DNA of 64,000 bases from F23-B02 sp946405205 (GCA_946405205.1 CAMJGL010000007.1:26121-90120); one strand, 5' to 3'. Positions 34,122-43,361 are shown, counted from the stretch's first letter. Translations and numbers: made by a program. Notes: a model not told the origin generated them from the letters alone.

Positions 34122-35711
34122 ATGAAGCGATACATATCTACACTGCTTGCGCTGGTAATGCTGCTGACGCTTTTCCCCGTGTCTGCCGCGGCAGACAGCA
34201 ACATGAAGGCCAGCGACAATGTGAAGCTCACCATCAAAAACTACGAGGGCTGCCGACTCACGGCGTACAAGCTTCCGGGCGAAAGCAACTGGACGATCGG
34301 CTGGGGTCATTCCGGCTCGGACGTATATGAGGGAATGACAATAAGCGCCGAGCAGGCCGACGCTCTGTTCGATAACGACATAAAGGTCTTTGAGGACGCG
34401 GTCAACGGCTGGAACGATCAGTACGACCTTAATCTGAATCAGTATGAATTTGACGCGCTCGTCAGCATTACATACAACTTCGGTGCATACTGGGTCAGCT
34501 ACTACGACACATGGCGGCTTTCAAAGTACGTTAAATCCGGCTTTAAGGATTCAAACGGCAATCCTCTGCCCGATCAGGAGATCGCCGACGCCTTCGGCGT
34601 TCTAAGCTCCGCCAACGGCGGGATATCCGTCGGACTTGTCAAAAGGCGCATAAACGAGGCCGAGATCTTCCTCTACGGCAATTACAGCACGGAAAACACC
34701 CATTTCGTATACACGATACTCAACGCCAACGGCGGCACCCTTACCAACGGCAACCGCGTCGCGATATTCTGCAAGGATCAGCCCTACGGCTCCCTGCCCG
34801 CGGTCACGCGCTCGGGCTACAACCTCAATTACTGGCAGGCCGCCGACGGCAGCCGCATAACCAACGGAACCATCGCCGACGTTAGCCGTGAGCTGACCGC
34901 TATTTGGACGACCGGCCCCGTAGACCCCACCTACACGCTGACGGTCTCCGGAGGCAGCGGAAGCGGCAGCTACACGGCCGGCACTCTCGTCAGGCTCGTC
35001 CCTGCCCAGAAAGAGGGCTATGTATTCGACCGCTGGGAGGTCAGCGGCGCTTCCGTCAGCGTCGGCAGCGACGGTTACTATTACATAAAGATGCCCGCCA
35101 ACAGCGTTACCGTTACCGCAGTGTTCCATAAGCACTGCTCCTACGGCGATGCCTGTCCCTCCAAGAACTTCACCGATGTTTCCGCAGGCTTCTGGGCGCA
35201 CGACGCGATAGACTACGTCGTTTCCAACAGCATGTTCAAGGGCACGACGAGCACCACCTTCAGCCCCAACACGGTCATGACCCGCGGTATGCTCGTCACG
35301 GTGCTCTACCGCCTTGACGGCTCGCCCGACGTGAGCGGCATTGAAAATCCCTTCTCCGACCTTGAGGACAACGCATATCACGACGCTATCCTCTGGGGCT
35401 CGGAAAACCGCATATCAAACGGCTACGCCGACGGCACCTTCCGCGCAAACGATACCCTTACCCGCGAGCAGCTTGCGGTCTTCCTGCACCGCTTCGCAAA
35501 CTATAAGGGCTATGACACCAACGTATACTCCGACATAGGCGGCTTCTCAGACGCCAGGGACGTCAGCGAGTTTGCCCGCGAGAGTATGTGCTGGGCGGTC
35601 GGCGAGGGCATCATAAACGGCACCAGCTCCACTACGCTCAGCCCCAAGCTCGGCGCAAACCGCGCTCAGGTCGCCACAATGCTGATGCGCTTCACCGGCG
35701 GCATGGTATAA
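34122..35711 (+). CDS. Secreted GH24 lysozyme with InlB-type repeats and SLH anchor
   Basis: 529 residues. Signal peptide 1-24 (cleavage after SAAA). Residues about 33-190 are a T4-type lysozyme (GH24): Glu42 in NYEGCRLTAY, TIGWGH, and FDALVSITYNFG. Two beta repeats of InlB/Flg_new type follow (about 200-260 and 268-335, GYNLNYWQAADG and GYVFDRWEVSG), then three SLH repeats (about 350-529; FKGTTSTTFSPNTVMTRGML). SLH domains bind pyruvylated wall polymers, so the enzyme should be held on the cell surface for peptidoglycan turnover. AGGAG lies 12 bp before ATG. Confidence 0.9.
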   Translation: MKRYISTLLALVMLLTLFPVSAAADSNMKASDNVKLTIKNYEGCRLTAYKLPGESNWTIGWGHSGSDVYEGMTISAEQADALFDNDIKVFEDAVNGWNDQYDLNLNQYEFDALVSITYNFGAYWVSYYDTWRLSKYVKSGFKDSNGNPLPDQEIADAFGVLSSANGGISVGLVKRRINEAEIFLYGNYSTENTHFVYTILNANGGTLTNGNRVAIFCKDQPYGSLPAVTRSGYNLNYWQAADGSRITNGTIADVSRELTAIWTTGPVDPTYTLTVSGGSGSGSYTAGTLVRLVPAQKEGYVFDRWEVSGASVSVGSDGYYYIKMPANSVTVTAVFHKHCSYGDACPSKNFTDVSAGFWAHDAIDYVVSNSMFKGTTSTTFSPNTVMTRGMLVTVLYRLDGSPDVSGIENPFSDLEDNAYHDAILWGSENRISNGYADGTFRANDTLTREQLAVFLHRFANYKGYDTNVYSDIGGFSDARDVSEFARESMCWAVGEGIINGTSSTTLSPKLGANRAQVATMLMRFTGGMV

Positions 35712-35723
35712 ATATCAGTTATC

Positions 35724-35765
35724 AAAAATGTCCTGTTCAGTTGAAATGCTGAACAGGACATTTTT
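35724..35765. terminator. Bidirectional terminator
   Basis: Perfect 17-bp arms (AAAAATGTCCTGTTCAG and its complement), 8-base loop, followed by T6. Serves both the lysozyme gene and the convergent antiporter gene. Confidence 0.92.
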
Positions 35766-36718
35766 TATACACCGTATTGAGTGACGAGCACCGCCACATA
35801 CGCCGCGTAGCAGATGAGTATCGCCGCGCCCTGCCAGCGGTGGAGCTTCCCCGTGATGAGCGGCGGCAGTATCGCCAGCAGCGTCATGCCGAAGCACACG
35901 GGCATATCCAGAGCATAGGACTGCTCTGCTATCTTCAGGCCGCCTCCGGCAAACATGGAGCACACCGGCAGTATGAGCGTAAGGTCGATGACGTTTGCGC
36001 CGATGATATTGCCGATGGACATGGACGATTCCTTTTTGGCTATAGCCGTGATCGTCGTAACGAGCTCCGGAAGCGAGGTGCCTATGGCCACCATGGTGAC
36101 GCCGATAATGGCCGAGGGCACGCCGAGAAGCAGGGCTATCTTGCAGCCGTAATCAATAAGGAGCTGCGAGCCGACTACGATCGCCGCGATGCCGAGCACG
36201 AACAGCAGGAGCATTTTCGGAAGCGCCTTTTTATCCACGGGCTCCTTTTCCTCGCTGCCGATATTGTTTTTGGCGCTGCGGATATTGTCATAGACGAACA
36301 CCGCGAATACAACGAGCAGCAGCAGGCCACGGCTGAGCGTGAGCGTGCCCGATCTGCACATCAGCCACAGCAGCGCCGCCGCCAGCGACATGAGCACCGC
36401 CTTCAGCCAGAACTGGCTGCGCTTTATCACCGCGGGCAGGCACACCAGCGAGATGCCCATGATCAGGCCGATATTCGCCGTTACGGAGCCGACGGCGTTG
36501 CCGACCGCCATGTCGAGCTCGCCGCCGAGCACGCCCGTGACCGACACGGTCAGCTCAGGCAGTGTGGTGGCCAGGCTGACGACCGTGGCGCCGATTATGA
36601 ACTTGGGTATGCCCGTCGCATTCGCTATCCAGACGGCGGAGTCAACAAACCAGTCTCCGCCCTTGATTATCAGAACAAGTCCGAGGACGAACAGCGCAAT
36701 GATTATTATCGTATCCAT
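35765..36718 (-). CDS. Calcium/sodium antiporter (CaCA family, YrbG type)
   Basis: 317 residues, about 10 membrane helices in two inverted halves. Both alpha repeats are visible: ATVVSLATTLPELTVSVTG with AVGNAVGSVTANIG, and VTMVAIGTSLPELVTTITA with SIGNIIGANVIDL. Exchanges Ca2+ for Na+ or K+. It begins 7 bp after an InlB-repeat-like protein gene, with which it appears co-transcribed. Confidence 0.93.
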   Translation of the reverse strand: MDTIIIIALFVLGLVLIIKGGDWFVDSAVWIANATGIPKFIIGATVVSLATTLPELTVSVTGVLGGELDMAVGNAVGSVTANIGLIMGISLVCLPAVIKRSQFWLKAVLMSLAAALLWLMCRSGTLTLSRGLLLLVVFAVFVYDNIRSAKNNIGSEEKEPVDKKALPKMLLLFVLGIAAIVVGSQLLIDYGCKIALLLGVPSAIIGVTMVAIGTSLPELVTTITAIAKKESSMSIGNIIGANVIDLTLILPVCSMFAGGGLKIAEQSYALDMPVCFGMTLLAILPPLITGKLHRWQGAAILICYAAYVAVLVTQYGV

Positions 36719-36724
36719 CTGTTC

Positions 36725-37249
36725 TCAGTCCTCATCGTCTGTGTCGGGGATGCCGGAGGCAGGCGGTACCGTCGGCGTGGGCTCGGGGATCTTCGCAAAG
36801 GTCGCAATGATACTGTGGTCGGCGGTGATGTAGGACAGGGTATAGCTCTCTACCGCGCCCTTATCCGCGCCGTCGACTGTGACAGACTGGATCTCATAGC
36901 CCTCGTTGGGCGTGAAGGATACCGTTATGCTGCCCCATTCGTCGACCGTGATGCTGCCGTTGGGGTCGGCGCTGCCGCCGTTTCCTGCGGTGACGAGGAT
37001 CTTATACTTTACGCCGCTGTTCGTGCCGTCGATATTGCTCGCCGGAGCCGCGCTCTCCTCCGCCGCCTTGTCGTTTGCCTGCACGGAGCCGGGCTTGAAG
37101 TCAAAGCATCCGTCCAGGGCGCACAGGACGACCGTGAGCACGGCCAGAACGCAGAGCCCGCCTGTTATCAGCCACTTTGTCCTCATGCTCATGCTGCTGA
37201 TGCCGCGCTTCTTCTTATTTGCATTATTCGTATTTTCTGTGTTTTTCAT
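36725..37249 (-). CDS. Membrane-anchored protein with one InlB-like beta repeat
   Basis: 174 residues. Polar Asn/Lys-rich N terminus, one transmembrane helix (about 27-47, WLITGGLCVLAVLTVVLCAL), a Ser/Ala linker and a beta domain with the bacterial-repeat pattern GSITVSFTPNEGYEIQSVTV...ATFAKI. Ends in a Pro/Thr/Asp-rich tail. Probably an external, membrane-tethered domain. No enzymatic motif. Confidence 0.75.
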   Translation of the reverse strand: MKNTENTNNANKKKRGISSMSMRTKWLITGGLCVLAVLTVVLCALDGCFDFKPGSVQANDKAAEESAAPASNIDGTNSGVKYKILVTAGNGGSADPNGSITVDEWGSITVSFTPNEGYEIQSVTVDGADKGAVESYTLSYITADHSIIATFAKIPEPTPTVPPASGIPDTDDED

Positions 37250-37275
37250 ATCTTGACCCTCGGGTTATTCTTGCT

Positions 37276-38571
37276 TTACTGCTTGGGGGCTTCTCCGCCC
37301 TGCTTGTTTCTCGGCTTGCCGTGATGATAATAGCGGCGGCGGTTGTTTTTCTTTTTCTCCGCGGCCTCTTTATCGGGCTGAGCCTGCTTTGGCTTTTCGC
37401 TGCGCTCGGAGGACCTCGCCTCCTGCTTGGGAGCCTGTGCGCCCGAAGAGGGCTTTCTGCCGTTTCCTCGGCGCTGTCTCGGCTTGGGCTTAACGCTTTT
37501 CTTTTCCTCCGCAGCGGACTTGTCCGGCGCCGCGTTCTCATGCTTTGCCTCGGACGCTGCCTCGTCCCCTGCGCGCTTTTTCCCGCTGCGGCGGCTTCTG
37601 CGGCTTCGCCTGCGGGGTTCAGGCTGCTCGGCGGGCGCTTCGGGCTCGGTGTTTATCAGAAGCTCGGGCAGCTCCCACTCGTTCTCAGGCTCTTCCTCTT
37701 CCTCGGGCTCGGGAACGTACTTGAGCACGGAGGGCGGAGCCTCGCCGTCCTTGGGCCTGCCGCCGGGCACCGCCGCGACCTCGACTGCGCGGTAGGTCCT
37801 GACGGTATCGTCGCCCTCGCCGTCAAGCTTCACCTTGACGAGCTGGCGCAGAAGATTTATCTGTGTCACGGTGCCGTAGCCCGCGGGGGTCTCCACGAAC
37901 GCGCCCTGCTTGGGAACGCTTTTGACCAGATCCTCATATGCCTCCTGCTCGTATCTCAGGCAGCACATCAGCCTGCCGCAGCTTCCCGAGATCTTGCTGG
38001 GGTTGAGCGACATGGACTGCATCTTCGCCATTTTGGTGGACACGGGCTGGAACTCGTCAATGAACCTGCTGCAGCAGAAGGGTCTGCCGCAGATGCCCAG
38101 TCCGCCGAGCATTTTCGCCTCGTCGCGAACGCCGATCTGACGCAGCTCGATGCGGTTGCGGAATATTCCCGCAAGGTCCTTCACCAGCTCGCGGAAGTCC
38201 ACGCGTCCGTCGGAGGTGAAAAAGAACATGGTCTTGTTGCCCTCGAAATTGCATTCGACGTCGACCAGCTTCATATCAAGACCGTGCTCGGCGATCTTCT
38301 GCTGGCAGATCTCGAAGGCCTCCTTCTCGCGCTTTTTGTTTATCTCCGCAACGCGAAGATCGTCGCGGGTCGCTATCCTGACCACGGGGCGCAGCGGCTG
38401 CACCACGGCGGTATCCTCGACCATGTGGTTGCCGTGGCAGCAGTCGGCGATCTCGAGCCCCTTGCTGGTCTCAACGATGACCTGCTCGCCCGTCTTCACG
38501 GTCTTGCCCTTGGGGTCGAAGAAGTAGCTCTTGCCCCTGTTTTTGAATTTTACGCTTATTACTTCAGTCAA
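37276..38571 (-). CDS. ricT: RicT/YaaT (PSP1 domain) with long basic tail
   Basis: 431 residues from a TTG at 38571 (GAGG about 7 bp upstream), which overlaps the holB stop. Longer starts would lie deep inside holB. The PSP1 core (about 1-265) contains the conserved cysteines (CCHG, CGRPFCCSRFI, CGRLMCC) that in RicT help hold Fe-S clusters of the RicAFT complex, an RNase Y partner affecting sporulation and competence in Bacillus. About 150 extra C-terminal residues are disordered and rich in Lys/Arg/Ala/Glu (RRRSRRSRRSGKKRAG), absent from the roughly 275-residue Bacillus protein; they may bind RNA. Confidence 0.92.
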   Translation of the reverse strand: MTEVISVKFKNRGKSYFFDPKGKTVKTGEQVIVETSKGLEIADCCHGNHMVEDTAVVQPLRPVVRIATRDDLRVAEINKKREKEAFEICQQKIAEHGLDMKLVDVECNFEGNKTMFFFTSDGRVDFRELVKDLAGIFRNRIELRQIGVRDEAKMLGGLGICGRPFCCSRFIDEFQPVSTKMAKMQSMSLNPSKISGSCGRLMCCLRYEQEAYEDLVKSVPKQGAFVETPAGYGTVTQINLLRQLVKVKLDGEGDDTVRTYRAVEVAAVPGGRPKDGEAPPSVLKYVPEPEEEEEPENEWELPELLINTEPEAPAEQPEPRRRSRRSRRSGKKRAGDEAASEAKHENAAPDKSAAEEKKSVKPKPRQRRGNGRKPSSGAQAPKQEARSSERSEKPKQAQPDKEAAEKKKNNRRRYYHHGKPRNKQGGEAPKQ

Positions 38572-39340
38572 CTTGTTTCCTCGTTTCCATTGCCGACCTG
38601 ACCGCCAGCAATCCAAATATGTGTTTTACGCCGGTGTTGACCGTCTGATACTTGATACAGCGGTCTATAAGCCCGATGTTTCCCATTATCCGCTTTTTAT
38701 CGGGCTTTACTTTAAGCTTTTCCGTAAGGCGCCGTTTTACTCCGAAAAGGAAGTCGGAAAGCAGCCGCGCATCCATCTTATCATGCTCGAAGCACCACGC
38801 CGTGAACCCCGGGACGTCGCCGCTTTCCATGAGTCCGACAAATTCATCGGCAAGCTTTGCAGCGCCCTCATCCTCCGCGTCGGCCTCATCGCCGCAGCGC
38901 AGCTCCACGCAGCGCGAGCGCACCGTCGGCAGAAGGCGCTCCGGGTTCTGCACGCACAGGATGAAATGAACGCCCCTCGGCGGCTCCTCGAAAAGCTTCA
39001 GCGCCGCGTTCTGCGCCTGCTCGTTCATGGTGTCGGCCCGCTCGATGATATACACCTTTTCGGCGGCCTCGTTAGGCAGAACGTAAGCGTCCGCGCCCAT
39101 ATCGCGTATCTGGCCGATGAGGATCTCCTTTTTTCTGACGCCCTTGTCGTCGATGAGCTGGGAAATGAGCGTCAGATCCGGGTGCACCCGCGATTTTACC
39201 TTGCGGCAGTCGCGGCACAGGCCGCAGGGTCTGTCCCCCGCGCCGCTGCACAGCATCTTCGCCGCAAGGCCATAGGCTTTTTCAAGCCCCGCCTCCTCAG
39301 ACGCCGAGGACACTATATAGGCGTGTGAAAGCTTTTCCAT
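38564..39340 (-). CDS. holB: DNA polymerase III delta-prime-like subunit
   Basis: 258 residues from ATG 39340 (GGAGG 5 bp upstream). AAA+ clamp-loader fold with the delta-prime zinc motif CGLCRDC near 45 and the sensor-1 region NAALKLFEEPP. The Walker A region is degenerate (SEEAGLEKAY), as expected for delta-prime, which does not hydrolyse ATP. Coupled to ricT by an 8-bp overlap, the usual Firmicutes order. Confidence 0.93.
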   Translation of the reverse strand: MEKLSHAYIVSSASEEAGLEKAYGLAAKMLCSGAGDRPCGLCRDCRKVKSRVHPDLTLISQLIDDKGVRKKEILIGQIRDMGADAYVLPNEAAEKVYIIERADTMNEQAQNAALKLFEEPPRGVHFILCVQNPERLLPTVRSRCVELRCGDEADAEDEGAAKLADEFVGLMESGDVPGFTAWCFEHDKMDARLLSDFLFGVKRRLTEKLKVKPDKKRIMGNIGLIDRCIKYQTVNTGVKHIFGLLAVRSAMETRKQVD

Positions 39341-39478
39341 AGCAGCCTCCGTTGAGCACATGGCTAATCAGTTTATTTTACTCTTTTATCGCCGACAAGT
39401 CAACTGCAAGCGTATGGCGTACCGATCAGCTTAAAATGCTGCCGGTGTAAACTCCGGCAATTTCACAAACAGCCTTTA

Positions 39479-39507
39479 TTGCCGACAGTTCCATAGCATG
39501 GTATAAT
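39479..39507 (+). promoter_or_regulatory. Promoter of the isochorismatase-family gene
   Basis: TTGCCG (39479-39484), 17-bp spacer, TATAAT (39502-39507), 36 bp before ATG; GGGAGG is the ribosome binding site. Confidence 0.65.
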
Positions 39508-39542
39508 GGTCTCAGCAAATCGGAATTTGCGGGAGGCGTATT

Positions 39543-40031
39543 ATGAAAAACAAAGCTTTGGTCGTTATCGACCTTCAGAATGACATTACAAAAAACTATA
39601 AGGAGATCATTGAGACTGTCAATCGGGCGATTGATTGGGCGGCTGCAAACAATATGTATGTTGTTTACATTCAACATAACAATCTGTCTGCCGGAACGAG
39701 AACATTTAAGCCCGGCACTCGCGGTGCCGAGCTTATTCCGGAACTGAAAATCGTATCAGACCACATTTTCACCAAGACAAAGAGCAATGCTTTGACAAGT
39801 GAAGAATTTACAGCCTTTATCCAGGCGCACAACATCACCGAGTTTTTTATTGCCGGAGCAGATGCCACGGCTTGCATAAAATCTACCTGCTACAACATGG
39901 CCAAAGCCGGTTATGCCGTTCATGCTTTGTCTGACTGTATAACCAGTTATGATAAAAAGAAGCTCAACGAGATGTTTGAATATTATGCAAGCAAGGGCTG
40001 CACCGTCGATAAACTCAATGAAGTTATGTAA
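39543..40031 (+). CDS. Isochorismatase-family cysteine hydrolase
   Basis: 162 residues of the nicotinamidase/isochorismatase fold. Catalytic Asp in ALVVIDLQND (Asp10), Lys in FTKTKSNA and Cys in ADATACIKST form the Asp-Lys-Cys triad. The substrate amide or ether is not predictable. The gene is a lone unit with its own promoter. It is markedly AT-richer than its neighbours, with different codon choice, suggesting recent transfer. Confidence 0.9.
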   Translation: MKNKALVVIDLQNDITKNYKEIIETVNRAIDWAAANNMYVVYIQHNNLSAGTRTFKPGTRGAELIPELKIVSDHIFTKTKSNALTSEEFTAFIQAHNITEFFIAGADATACIKSTCYNMAKAGYAVHALSDCITSYDKKKLNEMFEYYASKGCTVDKLNEVM

Positions 40032-40150
40032 GAATATTAGACTGACAAATATCGGTTTGTCCGGCTATTGAAAAGACTTTGCCTTGAACCGGCGAGGTTT
40101 TTGAGATAAGCATAAACCAACACGTTTCGCTAAAATGGCAATATCTGCGC

Positions 40151-40178
40151 AAAAAAGCCGCCCGACGGGCGGCTTTTT
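40151..40178. terminator. Terminator of the rpmH-to-acpP cluster
   Basis: AAAAAAGCCGCCC / GGGCGGCTTTTT hairpin with a 3-base loop between convergent genes. Confidence 0.9.
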
Positions 40179-40191
40179 GCTGATTAACAAA

Positions 40192-40419
40192 TTACTGCTT
40201 TGCTTCGATATACTCGGCAAGCTTGCCGACGGTCACGAGCTCTGCCGCGTCCTCGTCGGGGATCGAAAAACCGAATTCGTCCTCAACGGACATGATGAGC
40301 TCGACAACGTCAAGGGAGTCTGCGCCGAGATCGTCAACGATATTGGTGTCTGCGGAAATGCTGTCAGCGGATACTTCGAACTGCTGCGCGAGAATGTTCT
40401 GAATCTTTTCAAGTATCAT
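40192..40419 (-). CDS. acpP: Acyl carrier protein
   Basis: 75 residues, with the phosphopantetheine attachment motif GADSLDVVE. Carries acyl chains in fatty acid synthesis. Lies 24 bp after jag on the same strand, away from fab genes, and is followed by a terminator. Confidence 0.96.
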   Translation of the reverse strand: MILEKIQNILAQQFEVSADSISADTNIVDDLGADSLDVVELIMSVEDEFGFSIPDEDAAELVTVGKLAEYIEAKQ

Positions 40420-40443
40420 TTTTATTCCTCCAATATACGGGGC

Positions 40444-41166
40444 TTATGCCCATTCGCGGCTCTGGGGCTTGTTTCCGGACTGCTGCGGCCTGTCATAGGA
40501 CACGACAACGCGGCGGTTGGGCTCAGTGCCGGTAGAGCTTGTTGTTACGCCCTCGTAATTCTGGAGGGCGGCATGGATGATGTGACGCTCATAGGAATTC
40601 ATGGGCTCGAGAGCCATGCTGCGCTTATACTTGATGACCTTCGCGGCCATCTTCTCTGCAAGGCGCACGAGCGATTCCTCCCGCTTTGCGCGGTAGCTCT
40701 CAGCGTCGACGGAGATATGCATGTGCTTATCGCTTCCGCGGTTGACGACGTAATTGGTGAGGTGCTGGATGGCGTCCAGAGTCTCGCCGCGGCGGCCGAT
40801 GACCGCGCCCATGCCGGGGCCGGACAGGTTTACCACGACGCCCTTGTCGTCACGGGGGATGATCTCGATCTGAGCCTTGACGCCCATACGCTTGAGCAGA
40901 CCGTCAAGGAAGCCTCTGATCTGCGCATACTCGTCGTCTGCGGCGGCCTCGGTCTTTTCCTCGGGTTCTGCCTCTGCCTCGGGTTCGTCCGGGGCTTCAT
41001 ACTCGACACGCACGACGGCGGGAACGGAGCCTATGCCCAGGAAGCCGGATTTTGCGCGCTGGGAGACGGTCACGGACACGTCGTCGCGGTCAAGTCCAAG
41101 CTCCTCAAGGGCGGCTGCTATCGCTTCTTCCTCGGTGCGGCCGGTTTTTTCCAAAGACTTTATCAT
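40444..41166 (-). CDS. jag: KhpB/Jag RNA-binding protein
   Basis: 240 residues: Jag_N domain (MIKSLEKTGRTEEEAIAAAL), an acidic linker, a KH domain with GAVIGRRGETLDAIQ, and an R3H domain ending with MNSYERHIIHAAL. Binds RNA with KhpA and affects cell division and wall synthesis in Gram-positives. Immediately follows yidC (17 bp), its usual partner. Confidence 0.95.
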   Translation of the reverse strand: MIKSLEKTGRTEEEAIAAALEELGLDRDDVSVTVSQRAKSGFLGIGSVPAVVRVEYEAPDEPEAEAEPEEKTEAAADDEYAQIRGFLDGLLKRMGVKAQIEIIPRDDKGVVVNLSGPGMGAVIGRRGETLDAIQHLTNYVVNRGSDKHMHISVDAESYRAKREESLVRLAEKMAAKVIKYKRSMALEPMNSYERHIIHAALQNYEGVTTSSTGTEPNRRVVVSYDRPQQSGNKPQSREWA

Positions 41167-41183
41167 ATTAGGTTCTCCTGTAA

Positions 41184-42437
41184 TTATTCAGGCTTATCCT
41201 CTGTTTGAGGCTCAAGCTCTGCAGGCGCTTCCTCGGCCGGCTGTTCGGCCGCGGCGGGTACGGCATAGCGGTTGGGGTCGTATGCGCGGCCTCTTGCGTA
41301 GCGGCGCTTGCCCACCTGAGAGGGGCTCTCTTCCTTCTCTATGCCGAGCCTCTCGCGCTTTGCCTCGCGCTCGGCTCTGTCGGCTGCTGCGCGGCGCTCG
41401 TCGTTTGTCTGCTTCTGCTGCGCCTGCACTTTTTTCTTGCTGGTATTTGCGTTGCGGGTGGTCGCGCCCTCTGCGCGGAGCTGCTCGGTCTCGTCATGGC
41501 GGCGTCTCATTTCTTCCTCTCTCGCCTTCGAGGCCGCGATGCGCTCGGCGTCCTCGATATCAAGCTTGCGCTTGTAGACCTTGGTGAGGATGAGATCGCG
41601 CAGTATGCCGAAAACGCTGTTCGCGATCCAGTATACGCCCAGTGCCGCGGGCATGATGAAGCAGATCCAGACGGACATGATGGGCATAAATATGTTCATG
41701 CTCTTCATGCTCGCCGCGGCCTGACCCGGCTGGGGCGGGTTGGTGGCCTGGCTGATCTTCATGGATGCCCAGGAAAGGAAAGCGGCGATGACGGGGATGA
41801 GGAACAGTCCGAGCGCGGGAAGAAGCGTCTCGGAATTGGAAAAATCATAATCCCAGATCTTCCAGTCGGGAACTGTACCGAGGTTCATGCCGAGGAAGCT
41901 GTAATCAAGATCCATCAGCTTGTCGCCGAAGGTGCCAAGAGCGTCAACGGCGGCGTCCCAGTGACGGTGGATGGCGTCGGCAACGCCTATCTCGTCATAG
42001 GTGCCCTGCTTCGTCGCAACAAAGCCCGCGTTTTCTGCGGCCCACTTTGTGATGGCGGCCACGTCGTCCTTGACAATGCCCATCATGCGGGTAAGAGGCT
42101 GGCGGATGACGCCGTACAGCGCGATCAGGATGGGGAAGGGTATCAGCGACCAGAGGCAGCCGGACATGGGGCTTACGCCCTGCTCCTTATAGAGCTTCAT
42201 GACCTCCTGCTGATACTTCTGCTGGTTGCCGTTGCATTTTTTCTCCAGTTCCTTGAGCTGGGGCTGGATACGGGTGGTGCGCATCATGCTCTTTTTGCTC
42301 TTTGCCATGAAGGGCAGCAGAATGAGGTTTACGACCAGAGCAAAGAGGATGATCGCGACGCCGTAGCTGTTAGACCAGTTATAGAGGATATCCAGCAGTC
42401 TGGCGAATGGCCAGACTATATAATCCCATATTGACAT
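41184..42437 (-). CDS. yidC: Membrane protein insertase YidC/Oxa1
   Basis: 417 residues. Membrane helices near 17-40, 90-115, 205-225 and 250-280, with Oxa1 motifs MSGCLWSLIPFPILIALYGV and PIMSVWICFIMPAALGVYW. Inserts proteins into the cytoplasmic membrane. The C-terminal 120 residues are a long charged tail rich in Arg/Glu/Ala, as in ribosome-binding Oxa1 proteins. No lipoprotein signal is seen at the N terminus. In the rpmH-rnpA-yidD-yidC-jag cluster. Confidence 0.95.
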   Translation of the reverse strand: MSIWDYIVWPFARLLDILYNWSNSYGVAIILFALVVNLILLPFMAKSKKSMMRTTRIQPQLKELEKKCNGNQQKYQQEVMKLYKEQGVSPMSGCLWSLIPFPILIALYGVIRQPLTRMMGIVKDDVAAITKWAAENAGFVATKQGTYDEIGVADAIHRHWDAAVDALGTFGDKLMDLDYSFLGMNLGTVPDWKIWDYDFSNSETLLPALGLFLIPVIAAFLSWASMKISQATNPPQPGQAAASMKSMNIFMPIMSVWICFIMPAALGVYWIANSVFGILRDLILTKVYKRKLDIEDAERIAASKAREEEMRRRHDETEQLRAEGATTRNANTSKKKVQAQQKQTNDERRAAADRAEREAKRERLGIEKEESPSQVGKRRYARGRAYDPNRYAVPAAAEQPAEEAPAELEPQTEDKPE

Positions 42438-42463
42438 AAGTTTCTCCTTAATTCCGATCCTCG

Positions 42464-42682
42464 TCAGGGGACGGGATCGAAGAAATCATGTTCGCCGAGG
42501 TGAAAGGGATGACACCTCAGCAGGCGTTTTAAGGTCAGCCATGAACCTTTCAAAGCTCCGTATTTCTCCAGAGCTTCGATGGCGTACTGTGAGCAGGTAG
42601 GGATAAAGCGGCAGTGGGACGGAAACGCGGGAGAGATATACTTCCTGTAAAAGCGCACCAGCGCGATGAGGAGCTTTTTCAT
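42464..42682 (-). CDS. yidD: Membrane protein insertion efficiency factor YidD
   Basis: 72 residues with the family signature RFYRKYISPAFPSHCRFIPT, CSQYAIEALEKYG, and GEHDFFDPVP. Membrane-associated helper of YidC. Start overlaps rnpA stop by 4 bp. Confidence 0.95.
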   Translation of the reverse strand: MKKLLIALVRFYRKYISPAFPSHCRFIPTCSQYAIEALEKYGALKGSWLTLKRLLRCHPFHLGEHDFFDPVP

Positions 42683-43026
42683 TGCTCAGCCTCCCTGAGG
42701 AGCTTCAGCTCCGCGCAGGCGTGAAGAAAAGCCTTCTCCATTTTTGCAAACTCGCCCCCGACGCAGCGGCTTCTTGCCACTATGACGATATCGGCGTTGT
42801 CGATGAGCTTGTCCGCATTCAGGCGGTAGATCTCCCTCAGGCGGCGGCGGACGCGGTTGCGGACGACCGCCTTGCCCAGCTTGGTGGACACGGTGTAACC
42901 CACGCGCCTGTGGTCGCGCCCGGTTTTCAGGCTGTACACCACAAGATAGGGTGTGACGGCGGTCTTGCCCTTGGAGTAAAGCCGTCTGAACTCATAATTC
43001 TTTTTCAGTGTTCCCCTGAAATCCAA
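42679..43026 (-). CDS. rnpA: Ribonuclease P protein component
   Basis: 115 residues with FRRLYSKGKT, VGYTVSTKLGKAVVRNRVRR and RLREIYR, the RNA-binding RNR motif. Assists the RNase P RNA in tRNA 5' maturation. Follows rpmH by about 100 bp. Confidence 0.96.
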   Translation of the reverse strand: MDFRGTLKKNYEFRRLYSKGKTAVTPYLVVYSLKTGRDHRRVGYTVSTKLGKAVVRNRVRRRLREIYRLNADKLIDNADIVIVARSRCVGGEFAKMEKAFLHACAELKLLREAEQ

Positions 43027-43128
43027 TTATTTCACCCTTGCTTTCCGATGGTTGGATAAACACTTTAAGGGCGGATATTACCCGCCCTGAAAAATATTTA
43101 AATTTTCCCCGTGCTCAAAGCTGCCAAA

Positions 43129-43263
43129 TCAGGCGCAAAGCTTTGCTCTGCCCTTCGCTCTGCGGCGGGCCAGAACCTTGCGGCCGTTTGCGGTGGCCAT
43201 TCTCTTGCGGAAGCCGTGCTCCTTCTTGCGCTGACGCTTTTTGGGCTGGTAAGTACGCAGCAT
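43129..43263 (-). CDS. rpmH: 50S ribosomal protein L34
   Basis: 44 residues: starts MLRTYQPKKRQRKKEHGFRK and ends with RRRAKGRAKLCA. AAAGGAG lies 8 bp before the ATG. Canonical L34 length and sequence. Normally divergent from dnaA at the origin, but here the upstream neighbour is thiT. Confidence 0.97.
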   Translation of the reverse strand: MLRTYQPKKRQRKKEHGFRKRMATANGRKVLARRRAKGRAKLCA

Positions 43264-43333
43264 TTTTCTGCACTCCTTTCAAAATGATACTCAACATCCG
43301 GTCATTGACCGAAAGTAGTTGACAAAATTAAAT

Positions 43334-43361
43334 GCTTCCGATGCCCACAGGCATCGGAAGC
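43334..43361 (-). terminator. Terminator of thiT
   Basis: GCTTCCGATGCC / GGCATCGGAAGC, 4-base loop, followed on the minus strand by ATTTAATTTT. Confidence 0.85.
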
